From assembly GCA_016802295.1 (NCBI GenBank), contig JAESIW010000180.1, positions 4,385,975 to 4,449,974 on the forward strand: a stretch of 64,000 nucleotides of DNA. The letters are read 5' to 3'. Position numbers and translations under genes: made by a program. The notes beneath the pieces are model-generated. The model saw only the letters and a list, made by a program, of their open reading frames with translations. It ran no database searches and was not told the DNA's origin. This DNA comes from Brachionus rotundiformis (taxonomy: Eukaryota > Rotifera > Eurotatoria > Ploima > Brachionidae). This document shows, piece after piece, positions 48,326 through 57,609 of this stretch (its first letter is position 1; the number at the start of each line of letters is the position of its first letter).

Positions 48326-51300
48326 CTAAAAGTAAGCCGCATACTGGCTCGGATAGACCTGGCCACCTTGCTGACTGTGGCTGGACACCTCCTGTTTTAT
48401 TTGAAACTGGGTGCCGAAATTGTAGCCAACATCACCTGTGTAGCCCATGTTGACATTTCCGGCTGACGTGGCACCGGTGTTGTCGGCGACTGGATTCAAA
48501 TAAAACTGCTGATTTGAGAAAGAATAGCTCGAGTCGTAGTAATAGCTTGAGTAGTCGTAGGCGGGCGCGGTGTCCTGGGCGTACTGAGTGCCGTATGAAT
48601 ATTTGGCCGAGTAAACGGGCTGAACAGTGTACGGCGGTGGGGACGGAGAGCTCGGCTTTTTGACACTAGGCTTCTTGTTTTTGACACCGCGGCTCTCCAG
48701 AGTTCCGCTTGAGCCGGCTGTTTCGTTTAGTTTTCTCTTAGTAGGCGCCGATTTGAGCACTTTATCGGGCGGCGCCATCACCACACTGCTCTTGATTGTC
48801 TTTATGTCTCTGGGCATCGACTTCATGCCGCTCATTGACTCCATTATTGACTTCATCTTGTTATACTTGATCTCATCATCAGCGCTTACAAACGCGTCAT
48901 ATTTGATCAACAAATCGGCCACTTGTAAAGTGCACATTTCGTTCAGACCACTGGTGAGCGGTGTCTTTTCATCGTTGTCCTGCATGTTCACATTGGCGCC
49001 TGACTTAAGCAAAATCGACGCAGCCGACTCGTTGTTTACCTTGGCGCACCAGTGTAGCGCACTCCGGCCCTCATTGTCCGTAGCGTTCACTGTGGCATTG
49101 TAGTCAATCAACAGCTGCACTATGCTGTTAAGACTTAGTCTAGAAGCGATTATGAGACTGGTGTCGCCGAGCTCGTCATTGGTCTTCGAGTCGATCAGGT
49201 CGTACTTTTCGTCCAGAAGCAAATTGGCCTGGTTCATCATGTTGCTGGCACATAGCATGCTATTACAATGGTCTAGTATGAGCTTGACTATTTTGTATTC
49301 GTTGGCCGAGACGGCCGTGTGCAGGACATTGCGTCCGTAGTTGTCGAACAGGCTTAGCTCGGCCTTGTGTCTTATCAGCCGGTGGCATATTTCGTACAGG
49401 CCGCATCGGGCCGCCAGATGCAGCGCGGTCTCACCGTCGTTGTTGCGCGTGTTCAGATCGGCGCCGCTGTTCACAAACGAGTCGACAATCTCGGCATAAT
49501 TGGACTCGTTTTGTTTGTTTTTTGAGCGGCCGATGACAAAGAGCATGAGCGGGGTGAGGCCGAACGAGCCGGCTTTGTAGTTGACTGGGTGTAGAGTGTG
49601 TGCGCACGACTCGGGCAGGGACTCGGGCGGCGACGGGTAAAAGTCCGGACTGCCGGGTACAGCCGGCGCCGCTATGGTCAGACACGAGCTCGCCGTCGAG
49701 CACGGCGACACGTTCACTTTGCGGCTCGAGTCCAATTTTCGCATTTTGACCGGCTTGCCGGCCAAGTCCATGTCGCCGTAGTCGTTTTCGGGCGACAGGG
49801 CTTCGCTTTTTTGCTTGGTAAAAAATTTAGTTGTCAAATGATCGATTTGTTTGCCCAGTGACCAATGATCGGCGTTCATTTTTGACGTAGACATTTTTTT
49901 TGTCTGATCGCAAACAAAGTTAGCGCTTATTGTCTTGGTGTCGAATTTCTCGTTGGCAGTGTCGCCCAGTGGCGGGAACCAGATCGGCGCCTTGACCCGC
50001 TTCTGCTGTCTGATTATGACCGTGAGCGCCAGCGAGATGCCTACCAGCAGGGCTATGGACAAGAAGCAAAGGGTTATGGTCAGACTTGAGTCGGTTGAGC
50101 GATTACCGAAAAAATTTTTGTCATGTTTTCGCTTCGAGTCCGTGTACGCCTCGTAGCTGACATTGGACACATATTTGGGAAAGAGGTCGGACGATTTTTT
50201 CAATTGTTCAAGCACCTCGTTGACATTGTTTATATTTTGTACATTGTTTTGTAAGCACAGGCTTTTGGAGCCGTTCAAATGTGAATCAACTTGACCAAAG
50301 TCGTTTTGAATACAAGCCGAAATGAAAATGAAATAGACCTTGGTCCAGACTAGGTCCGAGTCTTGCTTTGGCCTAAATGGATAAATCATGTCGTGGTGGT
50401 GGTTGTTTTTTTTGATGCTCATCAAAATGCCGAATCGTTTCTCGAATTCGGTGATTATTTCGCTTTGTCGTTTGGTGAACTCGCTCGGAGCGATGTTGAC
50501 GAGGAGCACGAAGGCGCCATCGGTCTCGTTCGGGTGGCTCGTTGTGTTTTGTTGATAGCTTGGGATGGTGAAGGTGGTAGTGGGCGTAGATGTGGTTGTC
50601 AAGTGTGAGCCGCAATGGGGGCCGGTAAAGCCGGTGGCGCACTGACAAAAGTATTTTAGTTCGCTACCTAGGCCTACACTGACACAGGTCGCATTGTTCA
50701 GGCACGGCTTTTGCACGGCGCACACGTCCTCTTGGTCGCAGTTTTTGCCCGTGTAGCCGATGGGACAGTCGCATCTGTAGTCGTCGAGCAGCGAGACACA
50801 CGAGCCCTTGAGACACGGCGCCGACCGGCAGTGATCGATCCTGGTCGAGCAGTCGACGCCGGCGTAGCCGCGCTTGCACACGCACTTCGGCTCGGCGGCC
50901 TCCTCGACGCACACGCCTCCATTTTTGCATATGCCCTCGGTGCTGCACTTCATTTTGCTCTGACAGTATCTGCCAATGTACGGCCACTCGCAGTCACACT
51001 GGTACGAGTTTATGCCGTCTATGCACAGACCGCCATTGAAGCATGTGGCGTTCAAGCAGTCGTTTATGTTCTCGGCGCAGGTGGGGCCGGCGAATCCCGG
51101 CTTGCACTGGCAGTAGTGGCCGATGCCGTCGGACTCGGCGTTGCAGTAGCCGTTCGGCGAGCACGGGTCCGGAGAGCACGGCGTCAGCGTCGACTGCTCG
51201 CATTGCTTGCCAGTGAAGCCCGGCTTGCACGAGCATATCTTCACCACGCTGCTCGAGTTGTTCTCGACCCGGAAGCAAATGCCGCCGTTGTAGCACTTGA

Positions 51301-51409
51301 AGCTGTCCGATGGCTCGTCCGAGTCGTACGCGTCGTATTTACAGCTCTTGATTGTGTAGCCCAAGCTGGTATCCAACACAAACAAGACAACTATGGCTAT
51401 CAATTTCAT
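48326..51409 (-). CDS. Notch-like receptor, intronless, 1027 aa, six EGF modules and no visible LNR
   Basis: ATG at 51409 with signal peptide MKLIAIVVLFVLDTSLG. Six EGF modules (about residues 23-70, 78-112, 117-149, 154-187, 193-225, 230-266). A Thr-rich linker (270-296). A NOD/NODP-like region (297-430) with GAFVLLVNIAP near its start and NNVNEVLEQL near its end. TM helix 443-466. Basic stop-transfer, then a RAM-type motif APIWFPP (474-480). Ankyrin repeats 615-850 (GETALHLAARCG, GRNVLHTAV, GDTSLIIAS, GRSALHWCAK, KTPL). Basic NLS-like stretches (TKRKLNE near 890, KNKKPSVKK near 910) and a Tyr/Ser/Gln-rich tail ending KQEVSSHSQQGG and about nine further residues. This is the architecture of Notch: ligand binding outside, intramembrane release, then CSL co-activation in the nucleus. 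The three cysteine-rich LNR modules expected between EGFs and NOD are absent. GC content is about 50-60%, far above every neighbour, and long opposite-strand ORFs here are shadows of that composition. Confidence 0.9.
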   Translation of the reverse strand: MKLIAIVVLFVLDTSLGYTIKSCKYDAYDSDEPSDSFKCYNGGICFRVENNSSSVVKICSCKPGFTGKQCEQSTLTPCSPDPCSPNGYCNAESDGIGHYCQCKPGFAGPTCAENINDCLNATCFNGGLCIDGINSYQCDCEWPYIGRYCQSKMKCSTEGICKNGGVCVEEAAEPKCVCKRGYAGVDCSTRIDHCRSAPCLKGSCVSLLDDYRCDCPIGYTGKNCDQEDVCAVQKPCLNNATCVSVGLGSELKYFCQCATGFTGPHCGSHLTTTSTPTTTFTIPSYQQNTTSHPNETDGAFVLLVNIAPSEFTKRQSEIITEFEKRFGILMSIKKNNHHHDMIYPFRPKQDSDLVWTKVYFIFISACIQNDFGQVDSHLNGSKSLCLQNNVQNINNVNEVLEQLKKSSDLFPKYVSNVSYEAYTDSKRKHDKNFFGNRSTDSSLTITLCFLSIALLVGISLALTVIIRQQKRVKAPIWFPPLGDTANEKFDTKTISANFVCDQTKKMSTSKMNADHWSLGKQIDHLTTKFFTKQKSEALSPENDYGDMDLAGKPVKMRKLDSSRKVNVSPCSTASSCLTIAAPAVPGSPDFYPSPPESLPESCAHTLHPVNYKAGSFGLTPLMLFVIGRSKNKQNESNYAEIVDSFVNSGADLNTRNNDGETALHLAARCGLYEICHRLIRHKAELSLFDNYGRNVLHTAVSANEYKIVKLILDHCNSMLCASNMMNQANLLLDEKYDLIDSKTNDELGDTSLIIASRLSLNSIVQLLIDYNATVNATDNEGRSALHWCAKVNNESAASILLKSGANVNMQDNDEKTPLTSGLNEMCTLQVADLLIKYDAFVSADDEIKYNKMKSIMESMSGMKSMPRDIKTIKSSVVMAPPDKVLKSAPTKRKLNETAGSSGTLESRGVKNKKPSVKKPSSPSPPPYTVQPVYSAKYSYGTQYAQDTAPAYDYSSYYYDSSYSFSNQQFYLNPVADNTGATSAGNVNMGYTGDVGYNFGTQFQIKQEVSSHSQQGGQVYPSQYAAYF

Positions 51410-51446
51410 CTTATTTTCTACTCTGGTCTATTCAATTCTTTTTTTT

Positions 51447-51452
51447 TTTATA
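51447..51452 (-). promoter_or_regulatory. TATA box of Notch-like gene
   Basis: TATAAA on the minus strand (context TTTGTATAAAAAAA), about 38 bp before the ATG. This implies a very short 5' UTR. The surrounding A-run lowers the weight of the match. Confidence 0.4.
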
Positions 51453-51669
51453 CAAACATTTATCTATTTAATTGAGAGAATAAAAATTAATCAAAAATCA
51501 ATTACTCTAAATGCTTGATTTGATTTTAGAATATAAATAAAAATTTTAATTTAATTTTTTTGTACATTAAAATAAAAATAAAAATTCAACAAGAACAAAA
51601 AAAATAATTTTTTTCAATAAAGACAAATTTTAAATGTCATTAGGATATTTAGTTAAAAAAAAAATAAGT

Positions 51670-51676
51670 TTCCCAC
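51670..51676 (-). promoter_or_regulatory. Perfect CSL/Su(H)-type site upstream of the Notch-like gene
   Basis: Minus-strand TGTGGGAA (51677-51670) matches the CSL consensus YGTGRGAA exactly, about 260 bp upstream of the receptor ATG. CSL is the DNA-binding partner of the Notch intracellular domain, so this would allow auto-regulation. A single site can be chance, but a G/C-rich 8-mer is rare in such A/T-rich DNA. Confidence 0.4.
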
Positions 51677-51679
51677 AAA

Positions 51680-54600
51680 TTGGTCCAAAATCTGATTCGA
51701 CACGCACTATTAATTTGTCTATAGATATATCTAAATTAAATATTCCCATAGATTGTCATATTCAAAAATAAATAATAAGCGGACAAGTGGCCTCTAACTA
51801 GACGTACATTAGCGTCTGCTGGGTATCAAGTGCTGCTCTAATGTGAAGCGGAGCCTTGTGCTAGGGTTTTATTAATGGACAATTGATTGTACAATTGGAT
51901 GTGGTGTTCGATGGGGCTTAAATAATCGAGATAATTTGGCTTGACAAAGCAAACATGTGCTCGAGACGAGTCGAGCAAACAATTATCTAATCCAAGTGAC
52001 AATTCAAAACAGACTTTGGCATTTTTTAATTTAACAACTTATAAGAATTGTGAGAATTGAGGAAATAATTGAATGGATATTATTCTAATGTAAACATTTA
52101 CAGATCGTTTACACACATACACACACTCATTTTATATTCAGATTGTGCTGAAAATTGATAATTTGATAAAGTGGGCTATCACTTTTTCCAATGTCGTAAA
52201 ACGATATTGTTTTATGACCTTTGGCCATCAATTAAAACTTTACAATCTTTGCATTTGACTCATTGACGCCTATTCTATATCCGATTACATCTTATCTGTG
52301 CGCACACGTTTTAGCTTACCTTAGCCTGCTAGCCTCAATGTAGGACTTTAAATTGCACCGCTTTGAAATTTATCTGCCACTCTTTCTCTATCTTTCCAAT
52401 TCATAAAAATACTACCTTTAACTAATATAACTTTGAAATTTAATTTTTCATTTTTTATTGATTGGTCACACTACTTGACCAATCAGTAATTAATTAATTA
52501 ACTAATTGATTGCAAATTATAATTTTTGAAAAATTGATAAAATTATTGAACAATTCTTTAATGATAAAGTTATTAAATTTAGAAATATCTAGGTCCAAAT
52601 GTTCCAATTAATAAATCCACAACTTTTGTTTATTTAAGATTGTGGCCAAATTGGAAAATATTTAGTCATAAAAGTTTTGAGTATCTTAACCAAACGTATT
52701 GAGTTTTAAATCTATAAAAAGTTGTATAAGATATCTCAGTGTTTACAGCACTTTTTACTCCATCCATTTTAACATTTTAAACTTATTAGCCTTATAGATA
52801 ATTATAACTATATTTTCTAATAAAATCTACTTTAAATTCAATTGTACATGAAATATAAAATAATGATCCTTGAATAATCTAATAAACAGCAAATAAGAAA
52901 ATATACTTATAATAAACATTTTAATGGTAAACTTTTCTAATTTCTTATATTTCTCGGGCGAATATCGGGAGTGTCCCTAAAATATATAATTAAATAATTA
53001 ATAATCATAATAATACTATCAAAAATATATATAAATTAGTCATTTTTCTAACCCATTAATTCTAATCGTTTGTTATAAACTTAAACTATGAGACAGACAA
53101 AAAATAAGAAAAAAATATTAAATACTCTTTGCCTTCGTATAATCAAGGTACCCTTGAATTTTAAAAAAGGAATTTTTTTTAAATAAATGATTAATTGCTA
53201 TAAAAATTTATCTATATTCTTTAAATGGTTTCCGTTAACATACTAAAATTATATGATTTTCAAATTATTTAAGATTATAAAATATCATCTCTAGAGGGGA
53301 AAATAATTACCTTTTTCTAAACGTGTCTTCGATAAAATTTAATACATTATCTTTATAAAATAAGCATTTTTTACTGATTTTTTAAATAAAAGAAAATATA
53401 AAAAATTTTATATTTGATATTTATTTAAAGATAACAAAAATTCCAAAATCTTAACTACCTTTCAAATCAAGTCAAATAAAAATTTTGATTATTGAACTGT
53501 CTGACAAAATTAATGTCAAGAAAGATCAAATTTACTTCAATTTAGTGAAATTAATTGCAACAAGTATTTAAATAAATCCATTGCTCAAACATCTTGAAAT
53601 TCCACACTTAAAATTCTTAGCTCATTTTCTCACTTGAGTTGTTTTTATCATATATATAAACTGTGAAATTAAATACTTAAAAATATTCGACCATGGTCCT
53701 AGTTTTATACAGATCAAGCAGGATCAATGTCTTCATTAATTTTTTCATTATGCAATCCGGTCTCGACTAAATTGCATCATAAAACTGGCTGATCAAAGAT
53801 CGGCCCGATTAAATTACAAAATTAGTTTCTAGTTAACCAATTTAACAAATTATGATTTGTCTATCTTTTATGAAAAACCGCGCTTTATTTGCACATCCTA
53901 AAACGTGACTTGATGAATTTTTTCACAAGTTCATAAAGTCTGACATGAACAGATCATGATTTGAGCCAGAAAGCCTCAATTTTGTGTTCGTGTTCACCTG
54001 TAAATGAGTTTTAGTGGGTAAAAAATTGATACAAAAAATATTTATTAAAGTAAGAAGTTTATCAAATATTTGTAAAAGTTAAATTTTGTCGATGAGATAA
54101 ATAATCTTGATCAGATGAGGAAATGTTTATAAATATTTTCCCATATTAAATTCGTTTGATTTCGAACAATATTTGCACCTGATCGATTGATTTCCTATTG
54201 CCCTTCTCTTTGTTTGACTTGCGCTCTTCTCTTGTTTTTAACTTCACATTTAGATTCTAATCGAATTTTAATAAATAATTTGATTAATATTTGTATTTTT
54301 TTAAATCTTTGTTCAAGATATTTATTTAATTAAAAATATGTCCAATTAGTCAAACATAAAGTACAAAATGCTTCAAGTTTTCGCATTTGGTTTTCATCTA
54401 TTTTAGTAAATTAATTATGATTTGAGTTTAGATATGTCGAATTAAAAAGAATATTTTTGTTGTACATTCTTAGGTGTTCAAAGCAACTTTTATGCCAATT
54501 ATAAAAAATAATTGATTATAATATTAAATTTAGAAATGATATTTAATTGAATTTTCATAAAGTACAAAGTAAATAAAAAAATATCTATATTTACATTCAT

Positions 54601-55969
54601 ACCAAGGAGGCAGTCAAATTTTAGCTACTTATTAGAAAATTAAAAAACAATAAAATAGAAAATATAAAACTAATTTCAAATAAATAAGCAACCACACTAA
54701 TTGACCAGTAGTTTTTAAAATATCTTAAAATTTGAGTAATGTAATGTTTAGTAGTTCTTTTTCGTGGCAAATTGAAGTATATGGTCACATTTCAAGGATC
54801 ATTTCAAAAATTGATACTAAAATAAGGCTTCAATTAGTTTTAATTACTTTTATGGTCAACATTAAGCGCTAAACTAAATGCTTTATATTTGAAATATATT
54901 TGAAAAGATGTATAATGTTATGTTCTGGTACAATATGGTTCACCAAAAATTTAAAATTCTAAAATAAAAATAATATTTGATAATCTTTATTTAATAATAT
55001 CATAACTTTCAGTATGCTTTATAATAATTATTTCGAAAAGACCTGACAGATATAGTTTTTGTTTGAACCGTAATTTTAGTTGCAAAAGACCACTAAATTA
55101 ATTATTATATTTTTGAAGAAAAATATGTTTAATAGTACGTAAAACTATTTAATTAAAAATAAAATTGATTGCCAAGAAAGCTTGTGAGAAAGCTCAATTA
55201 ATAATAAGAAATATTCAAAAACTTTTACTTAATTTTTTGATTATGATGACTAGAATTTAATAATAAATAGGAAATTTGAAAAAAAAACTTGATTAGTTAT
55301 TGTTAATTAAAATTCATAATTAGCTTAACCATTAATGGTACTCTAAAATAGATATTATATTCACATTCTTAATGATTTCAAGCCGAAAAATTAAAACAAA
55401 CAATTAAATTAAAATTTATCTACTTAACTATAAAAAAAGAAATTAAATAAAGTATGAGCATTAAGAATGGTAATAAAATACACCAAAATATGAGACTTGC
55501 ACTCATATGGAAAAAGAACCACCTTCTAAAGTTTAATTTTTAGCTATTAGAATTGAACCAAACTCCCAGATGATATCAAAAAAAGAATTTACATCTATTT
55601 TTGCTTAGTAATTGTTCAAAGAAGCTGTTTTTAAATTAATCTATCTAAGATAGGAAATTATTTGTTAAACAGCAATTTTTTATAATATTATCTTGATATG
55701 ATTATTAAAATTTTTTTTGGAAATTCAATATATTTTTAATATCCATTAAGGTATTCGGATTTAAAATAAAATCAATTTTCGACAAAAGATTTTAGATATT
55801 TATATTTTATTTCTGATAATTATAATTATGTTTGAAATAAAGTTTTTTAGTACCTCAAATTTATTAAAAATTACCTCTAATTTATTAAAATTTACCTCAA
55901 ATGTAATAAAAGACTATTTTTTTATTAAAAAAGTAGCAAAATATAAAAAAAGTATTCAAATAAAAAAAA
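51680..55969. other. 4.3-kb intergenic region upstream of the Notch-like gene
   Basis: No gene. The first 300 bp (51770-51980) are less A/T-rich and look like promoter-proximal DNA. The remainder is A/T-rich with no repeat I could align. An ORF at 55828-56010 is repeated A/T-rich low complexity. Confidence 0.45.
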
Positions 55970-56440
55970 TTAACAATTATCACAATAAAAATATCTTTTT
56001 TTTTTCATAATTAAGCCACATTTTTCACATGTTTTAGATTCATTATTTTGAGTAGATTCTTGATTGAATGTTTTTTGTTTTTTTTTATTATTAGGCACAA
56101 CTTCGGTTAAATCATCATCATCATAAGAGATGCCTTTTGGATCTCCACCACCGCCAACTGAATCTGATGGTTGTATTATTAGAGCTGGTTTATTTTTTTC
56201 TGGGGCACCACGTTTACGATTCGGTTGAATTGGTAAATCCATAGCAACAATGTCAAATGCACATTTTTTAGCCTTGCACAAACTGCAATTTGATGATTAC
56301 ACTTGTAATCCTTTTGCCAATCTGAACAAGTACACGTTGTTTCTCTCCAATTATTTATATTGATGGATGGAATTGCTTGAACAAAACGTTTATGTATTAT
56401 TTACTGGCGATCAGGTAAATCGATGTCAAAAACCTTTGAG
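55970..56440 (-). pseudogene. SWIM zinc-finger (MULE-transposase-type) fragment, frameshifted
   Basis: One minus-strand frame (about 56440-56290, with a stop near 56410) reads FVQAIPSININNWRETTCTC, then SDWQKDYKCNHQIAVCARLK: the CxC...CxH zinc ligands of a SWIM domain. A frameshift near 56275 moves to the frame 56281-55970: DIVAMDLPIQPNRKRGAPEK, then NKPALIIQPSD, an acidic patch, and a CEKCG...YCDNC C-terminal zinc ribbon-like pair. The order SWIM, basic RKRG-x-P tail and ALIIQ is typical of MULE-related SWIM proteins that proliferate in invertebrate genomes. The stop and frameshift show decay. Confidence 0.7.
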
Positions 56441-57609
56441 AGTGAAGGCTGCTATCAGTTTTATTTCTTTTAATTGTCCACATAAATAAAATAGATAATA
56501 TGCTAGACAATGATAATTAAAATTCGTTTAAATCTGTCTGAATTTTACATTTTGATTTTTTTTTGACATGAGAAAAAATTTGAAAACCTGAATTGATATT
56601 TTATCATCTTAATAGTTATAAATAAATTAACTAGTTTAATCTTTTAGTTTTATTAATTTTGCGTGCAGTAGTGCTTTATTACATGTATATAAAATTTTTT
56701 GATATTAAATATTTTTTTAATTATGAGACAAACTTAATGTTTATTAAATGATATTAAATTTCAGCATCACCAATAAAAATATGTTTTTATAAGTAATCAG
56801 ACTAAAGAATCGGTGAATAATACGGTTTTTAAATAGTTGCCAATAACTATTTCATTTGAATTGATCTACATAAGTCTTAACTTTCTTAGTTGTTCTTGCC
56901 ACTGATGTCCATGCTTGTTTAATGTAAAAAAAAATATAAATTTTTGTTTGGAAAAAATGAAATTTGCTAAATATTTTTCCTTATTTATAAAATTGTTTGA
57001 AGAAAAATAAATGGCATTCATTAGATTTAAATATTTTTTAATTTTAAATAAAAATTTAATAAAAATATTCTAACAAACTATTAACTTTTATTTACCACTT
57101 TATTTAATTATTTTAATAAAAAGATAATAAAACACAAAAGATGATATAAAAGCAACTTAAATTAAATTTTTTATAAATTTTTCACTAATTTACAACTGAA
57201 TGAACTGTCACAATTTTGAAGACAATAAAGAATTGCTTTCAGTATTTTGTCTGGTAATCACTTAAATTTCTAAATGCAAATATATTGGCAAATATTGCCA
57301 AAAAAAACTACACTAAAGGTAAAGAAAACTCAAGATGACTAAAGATGACTCCGTGATATGAACAGAAGAGCTTCATTAAGGATAAATTCAGTATGGCGAT
57401 TAATTTGAAGGCATTCAATATCTTTAAATTATAGATTTTAAATGATTATAAACATCAAATAATCATTAATAAAATAGAATAAATATATATTTTATTATTG
57501 AAAATTATTATTTTACCATAAATCTTTTAACATAAAATTTAAAAATCCGTTTAAATGGAATACTCAAAAGGAAATTCAATCAAAAAAAACAACTTTATTC
57601 TCTTATTTA
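56441..57609. other. Intergenic AT-rich DNA
   Basis: No gene or repeat is supported. The minus-strand AATAAA signals serving the anoctamin gene lie at about 57594-57610, at and just beyond its stop codon. Confidence 0.5.

Noticed and set aside
48627..49103. 158-codon + strand ORF opposite the ankyrin region
   Set aside because: Antisense shadow of the ankyrin-encoding frame, with no recognisable domain.
50711..51475. 254-codon ORF on the + strand opposite the EGF region
   Set aside because: Shadow of the GC-rich receptor gene: few stops occur on the other strand of GC-rich DNA, the text is Ala/Val/Arg-rich and no domain is seen. The opposite frame has six well-formed EGF modules.
55828..56010. 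60-codon + strand ORF with repeated LLK-TSN text
   Set aside because: Derived from a short A/T-rich internal repeat (ATTTATTAAAAATTACCTC-like), not from coding selection.
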